A DNA stretch of 64,000 nt from Pictodentalium vernedei (GCA_031216915.1 CM062290.1:383452718-383516717), one strand, 5' to 3'; positions 1 to 10,778 are shown, numbered from the stretch's first letter. The notes: a model not told the origin generated them from the sequence alone. A program made the numbers and translations.

Positions 1-424
1 TAAGGAGTCATCCTACCAAGTTACAATGAAATCCCTCCACATTAAATATGACCTGCAGACTGTACTAAAAGTTTTTGGGTTTCGGGCTTGGGCAGCCATC
101 ATGCCCAAAAGGGGACGTTCTCATCTAGGCATTATACAGAGGCATCCTACCAGGTTACAATGAAATCCCTTCATAAATACGACCTGTAGACTGTGCTAAT
201 GGTTTTTGGGTTTTGGGCTCGGGCAACCAGTATGGTTGCCCGATCGTGACCAAAAGGGGGCGTTCTCATCTAGACATGACCCCAAACCTGCAAATGAAAT
301 TTTGTGATGATCAGACAAGAACTGTGGGGTGTAGCCTGTGCTAAAGGAAAATGTGAACAGACTAACAGACTTCCGCATGCATGATGGCAATAGCTTACCT
401 TGACTATGTCAAGTTAAGCTAAAA
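1..424 (+). mobile_element. 3' end of a tandem-core HINE (family A), cut by window edge
   Basis: About two and a half units of a ~143-bp repeat (core 'cataaatatgacctgtagac'), then a terminal module ('gaccccaaacctgcaaatg...gtgaacagactaacag'). It ends in a near-perfect hairpin at 392-420, AGCTTACCTTGAC / GTCAAGTTAAGCT, followed by an A-run. A 3' hairpin next to A bases with a tandem core is the known layout of Helentron-associated elements. The same terminal module closes the array at 56701-59372. The element starts left of the window. Assignment to the Helentron group is inference; the repeat and hairpin are seen directly. Confidence 0.7.
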
Positions 425-967
425 ATGAAAAACTTTTTTTTGCTGGTAAAGATTTTATAGAGTGGCACCTGAGACATAAATTGTTGATCTCTTGCCATAT
501 ACAATATATAATGTAAGCATTGGAGTCGACAAGCTTCAACATTTGTTTGAGCTTGTTAGTTCTGGAGCAGATGCAGTGTTTCAAAAATATTTGCACAGAT
601 CAAAATGGCATCATGCCAATTCTATTCTGCTATTCAGAAACAAATTTGAAAGAATCTTTATGAAAATCAAATTCTCTTATTCTTGCAAAATTCTGCACCT
701 GAAGAGTGTGTAGCTCAGTAGGTGTATGACAGCTCTAGTGTGAATCACTACAAGCATATTTCTAGTTGAGCTTGTCCAACTTAGAATGTGCTGCCCACAC
801 ACAAATTTCATACAGACATCACTCCTGCCCAGGACAGCGTTTCTTGCCACTGAAATAAGTATAATGTGGACACATTTAATCAAATCCCCCCCCCCCACCC
901 CACCCCCTGTAAATTGAATGGATGTTTTCACCAATGATTCCTAATGTTGAATGTAGATGATTTTTTC
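425..967. other. unassigned interval with a C-rich tract
   Basis: I see no convincing coding or repeat structure here. A C-rich run lies near 886-906. Short open frames on both strands have no recognisable motif. Confidence 0.5.
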
Positions 968-1015
968 ATCAAATCTAGTCATGGCTGCTACATAGCAGCC
1001 ATGACTAGATTTGAT
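968..1015. repeat. perfect 23-bp-arm hairpin
   Basis: Arms ATCAAATCTAGTCATGGCTG... and its exact reverse complement are separated by 2 bp. Flanking T- and A-runs extend the pairing. It looks like a minimal palindromic MITE; no target duplication was resolved. Confidence 0.85.
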
Positions 1016-1399
1016 AAAAAAATATCTTGAAAACACTCAGCGGGATGTGAGTTAAATTAATACATAATTAGTTGAAAACCTGTTGCCCCTTGATAACTCA
1101 AGAGTTGTGGCATCTTGTGTACAAGTTTTAAAAGTAGATCCCAAACCAAGAAGGTGTTGCAGAAACATTAGAGCTTAATGTCGAATCCACAAATATTTCA
1201 TTTTTGTATGTTTCTTCTATGATATTTGGAAATAAATATTGTTTAAACTAATGATCATATGAAAATTTCATCAAATCAGTTCATTATCCTTAGAGGAGTT
1301 GCACACAAAAGAATTTCATTTAGAAATCAATAAGGATAAACAGGCCTGGCATTCTTAAAAATGCAGGAGGGCTAAAAATCGCTACCCTCACATAGCCTA

Positions 1400-1427
1400 G
1401 GGGGTGGGGGAGGGGGTGGGAGGGGGG
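1400..1427 (+). repeat. G-rich tract with G-quadruplex potential
   Basis: Five or more runs of three to six G on the plus strand, separated by single T or A bases, satisfy the usual G3+ N1-7 pattern. Folding is inferred only. Confidence 0.6.
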
Positions 1428-1547
1428 ATTAGCTCTCCTCAAGCTTACAAAAGCTAAAAGTGGCAAAATTAAGTTTTACTATTAATGAATTCCGTCTGGT
1501 GGGCTGTGTTCATTTTATTTCGTGCTTCTAACAAGGTAATCTCTGTG

Positions 1548-1624
1548 AGACGGTCACACTGCCCCTCCCACACCTCTGGGCCTTGGTAAGGCCCAGAAGT
1601 GTGGGAGGGGCAGTGTTACCGTCT
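1548..1624. repeat. hairpin with ~37-bp arms
   Basis: AGACGGTCACACTGCCCCTC... pairs with ...GAGGGGCAGTGTTACCGTCT around a 3-bp GGT loop, with only a few mismatches. It is GC-rich in an AT-rich area. Confidence 0.85.
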
Positions 1625-1798
1625 TAAGCAGACCACTAATAAAGCAGAGGTCTTAAAAGATGTGGGTTTTAGGAATGGGCTGTTATGGTAATAATTATAT
1701 TCTAAGGCATGGAGGACTAGTTTTCGCCATTCTTAATTTTTTTAAGGTGAGCAGTAGGCGAGCGAATAAATCACACTCCAGAAAATGCAGGCCCGGCT

Positions 1799-3487
1799 AA
1801 AAAATAGGCCGATGAAATCATCAAATGTGTACCCATATGCGCAACTAGTTGAAAGCTGTATGATGGAGGGCCACCCCGGATGCCGACATTATGTACACCA
1901 TACATGGCATGGGTACATATAGGAATGGATTGGAGGAGTGTCTAATTTGATGGATAAAGGGTTAATATCTCCGGATCAAATTATTAGATTTACATAAAAA
2001 ACTACACAGCACAGCACATCAGTAACCTGAATACATAGATAAAGTAACCTGATAATCGGATTAATATTTTTTGAGTTATTGCATGCCGAAGAAATGGATT
2101 GGAGGAGTTCTCAATTTGAAGGATAAAGGGTTAATATCACAGGATCAAATTATCAGATTACACCAAAAACTATACAGCTCGGCACATCAGTAACCTGAAC
2201 ACATATACGAAGTAACATGACAATTAGATTGATATTTTTTGAGTTATCTCATGCCAAAGGGATTGGAGGAATTTTCAATTTGAAGGATAAAGGGTTAATA
2301 TCTCAGGATCAAAATAACAGATTTACACCAAAAACTATACAGTTCGGCACATCAGTAACCTGAACACAAATATAAAGTAACTTGACAATCCAAGCGATAT
2401 TTTTCAAGTTATCGAATGCCAAAGGGATTGGAGTAATTTTCAATTTGAAGGATAAAGGGTTAATATCTCAGGATCAAATCATCAGATTTACACCAAAAAC
2501 TATACAGCTTGGCAAATCAGTAACCTGAACACAAATATAAAGTAACTAGACAATCCAAGCAATATTTTTCAAGTTATCGAATGCCAAAGGGATTGGAGGA
2601 ATTTTCAATTTGAAGAATAAAGGGTTAATATCTGAGGATCAAATTATCAGATTTACACCAAAAACTATACAGCTCAGCACATCAGTAACCTGAACACAAA
2701 TATAAAGTACATGTAACTTGACAATCCAAGCAATATTTCTCAAGTTATCGAATGCCAAAGGGATTGGAAGAATTTTCAATTTGAAGGATAAAGGGTTAAT
2801 ATCTCAGGATCAAAATAACAGATTTACACCAAAAACTTTACAGCTCGGAACATCAGTAACCTGAAGATATATATAAAGTAACATGACAATCCAAGTGATA
2901 TTTTTCAAGTTATCGAATGCCAAAGGGATTGGAGGAATTTTCAATTTGAAGGATAAAGGGTTAATATCTCAGGATCAAAATAACAGATTTACACCAAAAA
3001 CTATACAGCTCGGAACATCAGTAACCTGAAGATATATGTTAAGTAACATGACAATTGGATTGATACTTTTTGAGTTATCTCATGCCAGAAGGACTGGAAG
3101 AATTCTCAATTTGAAGGATAAAGAGTTAACATCTCAGGATCAAACTATCAGATTTACACCAAAAACTATACAGCTCGGCACATCAGTAACCTGAACACAA
3201 ATATAAAGTAACTTGACAATCCAAGTAATATTTTTCAAGTTATCGAATGCCAAAGAAATGGATACGATGCCTCCCCCCCCCCCCCCCCCCCCCCCCAGTA
3301 ATAGATTCTGTTACGTGGCTAGCCACGCAACAGACTTTAACCACATAAGTATCCTGTTTTACTAAATCGTAGCCACATAAGTAGTCATTTGTTAGTGCGG
3401 ACGTACAGATGGACGGACAAAGGATGGATGAACAACGGATGGCCACTCCAGATGCCGGCATTATGTGTACCATGGGTACACACATAA
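1799..3487 (+). mobile_element. HINE family B with ~165-bp tandem core
   Basis: The 5' end reads ATAGGCCGATGAAATCATC and carries ATGTGTACCCATATG (1825-1839). That motif returns as the right arm of the 3' hairpin TGTGTACCATGGGTACACA (3464-3484). Between them lie seven to eight direct copies of a ~165-bp unit (key phrase 'ggataaagggttaatatctc'), then a pure C run, then the terminal module. The element at 60422-61526 has the same two ends with fewer units. The 5' motif paired with a 3' hairpin is the subterminal-inverted-repeat pattern known for Helentrons. No coding capacity is seen. Confidence 0.72.
3273..3296 (+). repeat. (C)24 homopolymer inside HINE B
   Basis: An uninterrupted run of 24 C separates the tandem core from the terminal module. 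The sister copy at 61380-61460 has a GACA/GATG-rich tract at the equivalent place, so this is a length-variable microsatellite slot. Confidence 0.9.
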
Positions 3488-4140
3488 CAAAAAGGTTTTG
3501 ATCCATGGGCAATCCCTCAATGAAATTGAACTCCCTCATTGAACCTTTTTATTTGCAAGCTGTGTCTTTCAAAAACTAATCTGAAAATGTGAGACTTTTA
3601 CCTTTTTTGACTGATATGCATCTATTTGCAGGTGTTTGCAACAAAGCATGATTAAAATACAGAGTTTATTTATTTTATCCCATAAATGGCCGTTTATTTG
3701 AACAATAAAGGCCTTGGATAAATTTTTGCCTTATTCACCTAGTAGGGTGATAAATTTTCCCCGTAGGTTTAACACTGAAAGAATTTATTCCCCTAGTAAC
3801 GATGGACTTGTTGACTTCTGGCTTCTACCACATTTGTCTAGCATAATTAATAGTTCAATTGTTGATTTCTTTAAATCTTTTTGAAAGTATTACACAATGC
3901 CAGTAGAAAACACCACCCACTACTCATATAATAAAGCATTTTTGCAAGTTCAGCTAAAGTTTGTAGGGGAATTATTTTTAGACAGAAATGTATTACTGCG
4001 CCTTGTTTATTTTTGCCAATTTTGCTGGTCGATCGAATTGGACCAATGTGCTCCTCACATCTCGCTGTGTTTTGTAGTGAATTATAGCACGATTTGCCGC
4101 GACTGACCTGTAGAAGATTTATGGGATAAACAAAATAAAC
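3488..4140. other. unassigned interval
   Basis: No element ends, arrays or coding motifs recognised. The short frames at 3871-4155 on both strands look like chance. Confidence 0.5.
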
Positions 4141-4141
4141 A

Positions 4142-4268
4142 TATAGTGTTTTCAAGTAAAAAATTTATTCTACTCGTAGAATTAAGAATGAAACCGACTC
4201 GCCAGAGGCTCGTCGGTTTCATTCTTAATCCTACTTGTAGAATAAATTTTTTACTTGAAAACACTATA
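4142..4268. repeat. 127-bp near-perfect palindrome
   Basis: TATAGTGTTTTCAAGTAAAA... at the left is mirrored as ...TTTTACTTGAAAACACTATA at the right. Arms are about 57 bp with few mismatches and the centre is GC-rich (CGACTCGCCAGAGGCTCGTCG). It is a full-length hairpin MITE; no target duplication is obvious. Confidence 0.85.
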
Positions 4269-4324
4269 CATTTATTCTAAATATATTTGAGCTCACTTGG
4301 ATGACGTCTAGTTGAGCAATTGTT

Positions 4325-4530
4325 ATAGCATGCTATGAATCATAGGTGCCGCAGCAAATCAGTGGAAGGCCCAAGTATTATTATTAAGTGTATGATTGGC
4401 ATCTGTTAACCCTTTACTGAATGCAAACAATATAAATATTAATGATTTTAAATATTTTCAATTTTTTTCAAATAAGTTCAACAAAACCATATCATGTGAC
4501 CCCCCTCATTGGAACTAGCTCAGTTTGCAG
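4325..4530 (-). repeat. inverted duplicate of 5740-5952 (half MITE plus flank)
   Basis: This segment matches, in reverse, the right half of the TTAA MITE ending at 5864 together with ~80 bp of its flank ('catgctatgaatcataggtg'). The flank is included, so it is an inverted duplication and not a second MITE insertion. It stops near the MITE hairpin centre. Confidence 0.7.
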
Positions 4531-4832
4531 GTTCCCATGGTAGTGAACATCCATCACAATTGACTCATAAAATGAGTATGAATGCAGACAGTGAAGAACC
4601 TAATAGGATGGACAGAGAGGATGTATGGATGAAAAGGGGTAGACCTGAACAGATGGATGGTTGAACATTCAAATGATTCAACTTCAAAGTCCCAACATTT
4701 GAAAAAGGCAGGCATATAAAAATGATAAAAACACATATGGAGAGATATCCATTAGTTGAGGAATATGTCTCTATCATTTTCAATGTGTCGGCATTTATAT
4801 ACCAAGTTTCAAATCACCATTGTCATAAACCG
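4531..4832. other. spacer with no recognised feature
   Basis: A GGATGGACAGAGAGG-like stretch occurs at about 4608-4660, similar to the GGAC/GATG-rich ends of nearby tandem elements. Nothing coding was recognised. Confidence 0.4.
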
Positions 4833-4881
4833 TTAACTCTTTACCTAATGAATTTGGTACACTGGCCTGCATAATATAAAA

Positions 4882-5670
4882 ATGCTGATAGGATCACCAA
4901 TCCAATGTCGAGTTGTGATAGAACAAAAGTGGGCTTAATCATTATCAACTTATCGTCCGGAAACCAATTGTTTACAATTTACTATGTGAAGGGTCACTGT
5001 GACCTTGACCTTTGACCTAGTGATTCCAAAATAAATAGGGCTCTTTCTTGCACCAATGCCAACCTACCTATGAACCTATGAAGTTTCATGAACATGGGTG
5101 GAACCATTGTCAAATTATCATCTGGGAACCAACTGTTTATGATTTATGTTTAAGGTCACTGTGACCTTGACCTTTGACCTAGCGAGTCCAAAATGAATAG
5201 GGGTCTTCCACTCACCTAGGCCAACCTACCTATTAAGTTTCATGAATGTGGGTCAAACCATTATCAAGTTATCATCTGCAAACCAACTGTTTACGATTTA
5301 CTATGTTGAAGGTCACTGTGACCTGGACCTTTCACCTAGCGAGTCGAAAATACACAGGGTTCTTCCTCTCACTGATGCCAACCTACCTATGAAGTTTCAT
5401 GAACATGGGTTGAACCATTATCAAGTTATCATCCAGAAACCAATTGTTTTGATTTACTATGTTCAGGGGCACTGTGACCTTTGACCTTTGACCGAGTGAG
5501 TCTAAAAAAAATAGGGTTCTTCCTCTCACGAGGGCAAACTGCATATAAAGTTTCATGAATATGGGATGAACCATAGTCAAGTTATCATCTGGAAACCAAT
5601 TGTTTACGCCCACCTGCCCGCCATTCACCAAACTATAAGTTGAGTTTGACTTCCATCACAACTCGACTAA
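4882..5670 (+). mobile_element. HINE family C with TGACCT tandem core
   Basis: A 5' subterminal GTCGAGTTGTGAT (4907-4919) is answered by ATCACAACTCGAC (5655-5667) just before the 3' A-run. About five copies of a ~155-bp unit lie between. Each unit carries GGTCACTGTGACC or a variant, followed by TTGACCTTTGACCT. It sits inside a TTAA MITE, so the insertion point is an A-run. No open frame with domain signals. Confidence 0.75.
4991..5495. promoter_or_regulatory. repeated nuclear-receptor-like response elements
   Basis: At 4992-5018 and 5154-5180 the sequence has the inverted repeat AGGTCA-type GGTCACTGTGACC plus TGACCTtTGACCT, a direct repeat with 1-bp spacing on the minus strand. Degraded versions occur near 5310 and 5469. 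These match textbook oestrogen-receptor-type and DR1 sites. That any receptor binds is untested inference. Confidence 0.4.
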
Positions 5671-5868
5671 AAATTCAGCAGTCAAAAAAAAAATTATTTT
5701 TCAAAATATTTCAACAAAACCATATCATGTGATCCCTCATTGGAATAGGACACAGAGCTCATTCCAATGAGGGAGTCACATGATATGGTTTTGCTGGACT
5801 TATTTGAAAACATTGAAAATATTTTAAATAAGAAATTTTGATGTTGTCTGCATTGGGTAAAGAGTTAA

Positions 5869-5952
5869 CAGTTGCCAATCATACACTTAATAATAATACT
5901 TGGGTCTTCCGCTGATTTTTTGTGGCACCTATGATTCATAGCATGCTGTGGC
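5869..5952 (+). repeat. right arm flank of the 4325-4530 inverted repeat
   Basis: The reverse complement of 4327-4405, with a few mismatches, ends at the palindromic AGCATGCT. Together with the MITE half it forms an inverted pair about 1.2 kb apart. Confidence 0.65.
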
Positions 5953-6090
5953 ATTCACTCAAGAAACTTTCATCCAAGAAAGCTGAAAAAACAACACTAG
6001 ATTGAAAGATCCAAAAGATTAGAGATCAAATCATAATGACAATGTTTTATCTAAACAAAATAAACCCAAAATTACAGAATTCCTGCACCG

Positions 6091-6268
6091 ACATGCAACA
6101 TGCGACCTATGAGATATGATATACAACATACGAGATATGACATACAATATATGAGATATGACATACAACATATGAGATATGACATACAACATGCGACATA
6201 CAAGATACAACATACGACATACAACATACGAGATACGACATGCAACATACGAGATACAACATACGAGA
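6091..6268 (+). repeat. degenerate ACATACGAGAT minisatellite
   Basis: Irregular runs of 'acatacaacatatgagatatg' and 'acatacgagatac' words, roughly 11- and 21-bp periodic. The long open frames on both strands here (Y/V/C/M-rich in reverse) come from the repeat. A short inverted relic occurs at 13463-13500. Confidence 0.8.
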
Positions 6269-6584
6269 TAGTGTGCCACATGAAACACGACAAGGAAGTC
6301 GGGTCCATTTCATATCGCAACGTACTTTATCATTCTTGCCATCTTATGCAAACATTCACTCTTTGAATGCTAACCCGTAGGTAGTTTGGAATGCTAGGTC
6401 ATGCAATGTTGTGTGGTGTATGATTGGTTTCTAGTTCCTTAGTAGAGGATGGATGATATTTTGACAATCTAAGACTTGGCCGGGGGAAGTGATAAAGATC
6501 TGAGACAGTTAATGGAACAAGATTGGTAGAACACTATAGTAATGGTGAATATAACAGAAGATAACTAGAAAGTGTTTTAGCACA
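6269..6584. other. unassigned interval
   Basis: No repeat ends or coding signals recognised. Confidence 0.45.
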
Positions 6585-6842
6585 CTAAAACATATGTCTC
6601 CCCTTCCTTTCTATTTTATGCACTACAAATGATATATACATAAAAATATTGACAATCATACCAGATATGTAAGGTCTAGCTCTAAACAGAAATAAGTTAT
6701 GATGACTCTGGCAAATAATACTCTATAAAATATCTGAACTTGACCTTGGGGTCCAAAGGTCAAGATCATGTGAAGGTCACCATGGTTTACGTGGCCACAG
6801 TGCCACATGTTGATACATCCACAGACAAAATAGAAAAGGTTA

Positions 6843-7545
6843 ATACCTGATCTTATTGAGAACCAACAGCTAAAACAATCCAGTGATCACCAGACACTGC
6901 CATTTCAGAAAGATTAGCAAGCACATTGCAGACAGGAGTTGTATTGACAATGAAGACTTTTACAGTTTGTAATCAAGTTCTTCTTCGTACACCAGAAAAC
7001 TGTTCTCTGAAATACTTTATGAGGTAGTTTAATGGCATTGGTCCATGAATCCAATTGACATTTCTAGTTCTCGAATGCACATATTGTAGGTGTGATATTA
7101 TGTCTAAAATCTGATCATCAGTGAGGTATGTTGGATGGTGTAATGGTTGATTAAGTATGGTATTGTATTTTCCAATGATTGAAGGATCTAAAGCTGAAGA
7201 TAAAGGTTTTGTTTTCCAATCACTGCTACTATGAAGTTCCCAAGCAGCGTGTGCTGCAATATAACCACAAGAAGGGCCTAACTGTTGGTTGGTAATTGTT
7301 TCTATAACACTGAATCCAATAGTTTGGAGCCATTGTGATAGTTGGTAAACCACTGGATTACCTGCCCACATATCAACAATTCTAACAACAGTATCATTGG
7401 CTTCCTGTGAAACATGTGTAGGTATGATCCAGTGTTGATTCAATGGTATAGGAAACTGTGGTGTTAAAGAGTCTGATTCATATCCAGGAATACTGGCATG
7501 TTGCATTTGTGCATGGTTAATTAGTTTTGTTTTTTTGCACACACT
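6843..7545 (-). other. ~700-bp block captured by or inserted in HINE E
   Basis: It lies between the first and second E units (left join after 'caaaatagaaaagg', right join before 'ttcggacaattatt'). It contains the cysteine-protease-like frame. I found no terminal inverted repeats or clear target duplication. Gene-fragment capture by the Helitron-like element is as likely as insertion by another element. Confidence 0.45.
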
Positions 7546-7557
7546 TGGTTCGGACAA
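6973..7557 (-). pseudogene. C48/Ulp1-like cysteine protease fragment
   Basis: An uninterrupted frame of about 194 codons. The first codon of the frame is TTG, and the first ATG in frame is 17 codons further in, so the true start is uncertain. In order it shows an HW pair (NQHWIIP), an Asp in RIVDMWAGN about 24 residues later, then QQLGPSCGYIAAHAA with a Gln six residues before the Cys. His-Asp-Gln-CysGly is the catalytic order of the C48 (Ulp1/SENP) clan, which is also common in DNA transposons and Polinton/adenovirus-type proteases. Only a C-terminal catalytic part is present: the upstream end runs into the HINE E repeat unit. The lack of stops suggests recent arrival or constraint. Role unknown; de-SUMOylation should not be assumed. 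Confidence 0.5.
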
Positions 7558-7671
7558 TTATTCCCTATTTGAAGTACATAAATTTGACCTTGAGGTCAGA
7601 GGTCAAGGTCACATGCAGTTCATCAAGGTAGCGGACATGCGGTTTCATGGTGACACATCCACATGTCAAAA

Positions 7672-9634
7672 AATGAAAGTGTCAATGACACTGTAGCTCA
7701 ACTTGACAAACTTGAACTTGGTAAGTTATAAAAAAATGGAAAAATTGAAGAACAGAGTGATCCATCAATTTTTAAATGTAAACTGTAAGACTGGCTAAAG
7801 GAAGAATGTTGATACACAAATGCAGTATGTTCAGAGGTTATTGTAAACAGCAACTTTTTTCACAGAAATGAATGCTAATCAATAGTTCTTATCAAAAGGT
7901 CTTGTCTAATGAGCACACCAAGTTAAACAAGCATACCAGGTTTCAAAGCAATCCAATCATAAATGTGCCCTGTAGGGTGTGCCAAAGAGAAATATTGAGG
8001 TCTGACTAAACTAAGTTCTAAGAACGCTGGCCGCGGCAACATTTTTCTTACGGAAACTGAAGAAAATCAATAGGTCCCATCTAGAGGTCAGACCAAACAA
8101 GCATGCCCGGTTTTAAAGCAATCCAATCATAAGTGTGCCCTGTAGGGTGTGCCAAAGGGAAATATTGAGGTCTGACTAAACTAAGTTGTAAGAACGTTGG
8201 CAGCGGCAACATTTTCGATGGAAATGGAAGAAAATTGATAGCTCCCATCTATAGGTCTCCCCAAACAAGCATGCCAGGTTTCAAAGCAATCCAATAATAA
8301 ATGTGCCCTGTAGGGTGTGCCAAAGGGAAATATTGTGGTTTAACTAAACTAAGTTCTAAGAACGTTGGCCGCGGCAACATTTTCTTACGGAAATTGAAGA
8401 AAATCGATAGCTCTCATCTAGAGGTCACCCCAAACAAGCATTCCAGGTTTCAAAGCAATCTGATCATAAATATGCCCTGTAGGGTGTGCCAAAGAGAAAT
8501 ATCGAGGTCTTCTGACTAAACTAAGTTCTAAGAACGTTGGCCGTGGCAACATTTTTTGATGGAAAAAAATTGATAGCTCCCATCTAGAGGTCACCCCAAA
8601 CAAGCATACCAGGTTTCAAAGCAATCCACTCATAAATGTGCCCTGTAGGGTGTGCCAAAGGGAAATATTGAGGTCTGACTAAACTAAGTTCTAAGAACGT
8701 TGGCCGTAGCAACATTTTTGACGGAAATCGCAGAAAATCGATAGCGCCTATCTAGAGGTCACCCTAAACAAGCATAACAGGTTTCAAAGCAATCCAATCA
8801 TAAATGTGCCCTTTAGGGTGTGCCAAAGGGAAATATTGTGGTTTGACTAAACTAAGTTCTAAGAACGTTGGCCGCGGCAACATTTTTTGATGGAAATTGA
8901 AGAAAATCGATAGCTCCTATCTAGAGGTCACCCCAAACAAGCATGCCAGGTTTCAAAACAATCTGATCATAAATGTGCCCTGTAGGGTGTGCCAAAGAGA
9001 AATATTGAGGTCTTCTGACTAAACTCAGTTCTAAGAACGTTGACCGCGGAAACATTTTTTGACGAAAATTGAAGAAAATCGACAGCTCCCATCTAGAGGT
9101 CTCCCCAAACAAGCATACCAGGTTTCAAAGCAATCCGATCATAAATGTGGCCTGTAGGGTGTGCCAAAGGGAAATATTGAGGTCTGACTAAACTAAGTTC
9201 TAAGAACGTTGACCGTGGCAACATTTTTTGACGGAAATTGAAGAAAATCGATAGCTCCCATCTAGAGGTCACCCTAAACAACCATACCAGGTTTCAAAGC
9301 AATCCAATCATAAATGTGGCCTGTAGGGTGTGTCAAAGGGAAATATTGTTGTTTGACTAAACTAAGTTCTAAGAACGTTGGCTGCGGCAACATTTTTTGA
9401 CAGAAATTGAAGAAAATCAATAGCTCCCATCTAGAGGTCACCCCAAATAAGCATACTAAGTTTCAAAGTGATCTGATCATAAATGCGACCTGTGAGGTGT
9501 GCCAAAGGAAATTGTGGACATATGTACTAACGTACTAACTAACTAACATATGTACGTACGTACGTACGTACGCTAATGGATGAGAAGTGATGTCAATAGC
9601 TCAGCTTGACTTTGTCAAGTTGAGCTAAAAATTC
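7672..9634 (+). mobile_element. HINE family D with ~169-bp tandem core, inside HINE E
   Basis: The 5' end is ATGAAAGTGTCAATGACAC, with a GTGTC/GACAC mini-palindrome, followed by AGCTCAACTTGAC. That motif reappears in the 3' hairpin AGCTCAGCTTGAC / GTCAAGTTGAGCT (9600-9628), which ends in AAAAA. Ten units ('caggtttcaaagcaatcc') lie between 7920 and 9525, then a TACG microsatellite. HINE E sequence reads across the ends ('ccacatgtcaaaaa' ... 'attctggtctggac'), so this is a clean insertion at an A-run. The same 5' end starts the element at 56701. Confidence 0.78.
9544..9572 (+). repeat. (TACG)n microsatellite near the 3' end of HINE D
   Basis: CATATGTACGTACGTACGTA... lies between the last core unit and the terminal hairpin. 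HINE-type elements often carry a microsatellite at this place. Confidence 0.85.
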
Positions 9635-10778
9635 TGGTCTGGACAATTACTCCCTATTTAAAGTACATAAATTTGACCTTGAGGTCAAGGTCACATGAAG
9701 GTCATGATGACATGTGGTCTCATTGTGATACATCCACATGTCAATCATCTAAGTCCTAGGTCAAAAAACAAAAAAGTTCTGATCTGGACAATTATTCCCT
9801 ATTTGAAGTACATAAATTTGACCTTGAGGTCAGAGGTCAAGGTCACATGGACTTCATCAAGGTAGCGCACATGCAGTTTCATGGTGACACATCCACATGT
9901 CCAAAACAAAAAATCTGGTCTGGACAATTACGTCCTATTTAAAGTACATAAATTTGACCTTGAGGTCAAGGTCACATGAAGGTCATGATTACATGTGACA
10001 TGCAGTCTAATTGCGATACATCCACATGTCAAATATCTAAGTCCTAGGTCAAAAAACAAAAAAGTTCTGGTCTGGATAATTATTCCCTATTTGAAGTACA
10101 TAAATTTGACCTTAAGGTCAGAGGTCAAGGTCACATGAAGGTCATCGAGATAGACGACATGCGGTCTCATGGTGATACATCCACATGTCAAATAACCAAG
10201 TCCTAGGTCAAAAAGCAAAAAAAATCTGGTCTGGACAATTACTCCCTATTTTAAGTACATAAATTTGACCTTGAGGTCAAGGTCACTTGAAGGTCACAAT
10301 GGTATGCGACACACAGGCTCATGGTGATACATCCACGTGCCAAATATCTAAGGCCTGGCTCAAAAAACAAACAAGTTTTGGTCCGGACAAGGTTTCCTTG
10401 ACAAAAGCACAAATCTGACCTTCAGATCAAAGGTCAAGATCACATGAAGGTCACAATGGTACACTACACACCGGCTCATGGTGATACATCCACATGCCAA
10501 ATATCTCAAGCCTGACTTGAAATACAAAAAAGTTCTGGTCCAGACAGTTTCCCTTAAAAAAGCGCATAAATCTGACCTTCAGGTCAAGGTCACATGAAGG
10601 TCACTATGGTACACTGCACACCAGTTCATGGTGATACATCCACATGCCAAGTATCTAACATGTAGGTCAAACGACAAATAAGTTATGGTCCGGACAAAGT
10701 TTGTATGAGAAGAAGGAGAAGAAGAAGAAGAATATGCACTAAAACAATATGTCTCCCTTCTGGGAAGGGGAGACATAA

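Larger units (their letters stand above)
1341..1797. mobile_element. possible CAGGCC-ended element (hAT-like?)
   Basis: It begins CAGGCCTGGCATTCTTAAAA, close to the end of the 220-bp insert at 28846 (CAGGCCTGGCCTTTTGAAAA). The right side has a degraded GGCCCGGC end that touches HINE B at about 1799. Inside are a G-rich tract (1400-1427) and a long hairpin (1548-1624). Right boundary and target duplication are unclear, so the family call is tentative. Confidence 0.4.
4833..5868 (+). mobile_element. TTAA MITE (subfamily B) split by HINE C
   Basis: TTAA at 4833-4836 starts the left MITE end (CTCTTTACCTAATGAAT...). The MITE resumes at about 5671 (ATTCAGCAGTC), carries the usual central palindrome (catatcatgtgatccctcattgg / reverse), and ends GGGTAAAGAG plus TTAA at 5865-5868. 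The intact copies at 47830 and 51372 read straight across the gap, which shows that ~790 bp was inserted between AATATAAAAA and ATTCAGCAG. Confidence 0.78.
6585..10778 (+). mobile_element. HINE family E, ~150-bp AGGTCA tandem core, with two inserts
   Basis: The 5' subterminal CATATGTCTCCCCTTCC (6590-6606) recurs in the 3' hairpin ATATGTCTCCC / GGGGAGACAT (10748-10777). Units begin CTGGTCTGGACAATTACTCC and carry AGGTCAGAGGTCAAGGTCA. They occur at 6733-6838, 7545-7671 and 9633-10710. Two foreign blocks interrupt the array: ~6843-7545, which holds a protease-like frame, and 7672-9632, which is HINE D. Units alternate between two types, giving a dimeric ~290-bp period. The core without inserts is about 1.5 kb. 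Confidence 0.7.

Noticed and set aside
6031..6366. Overlapping long open frames on both strands
   Set aside because: They come from the ACATACGAGAT minisatellite; the translations are simple Y/V/C/M or R/D/T/Y repeats.
8301..9281. Repeated ~60-codon frames (MFGVTSRWELSIFF-like)
   Set aside because: The same frame occurs once per unit in the HINE D array with no start context or constraint; it is a by-product of the tandem repeat.
7920..9525. CRISPR-like direct repeats
   Set aside because: The units are ~169 bp and contiguous without unique spacers, in a eukaryotic context.
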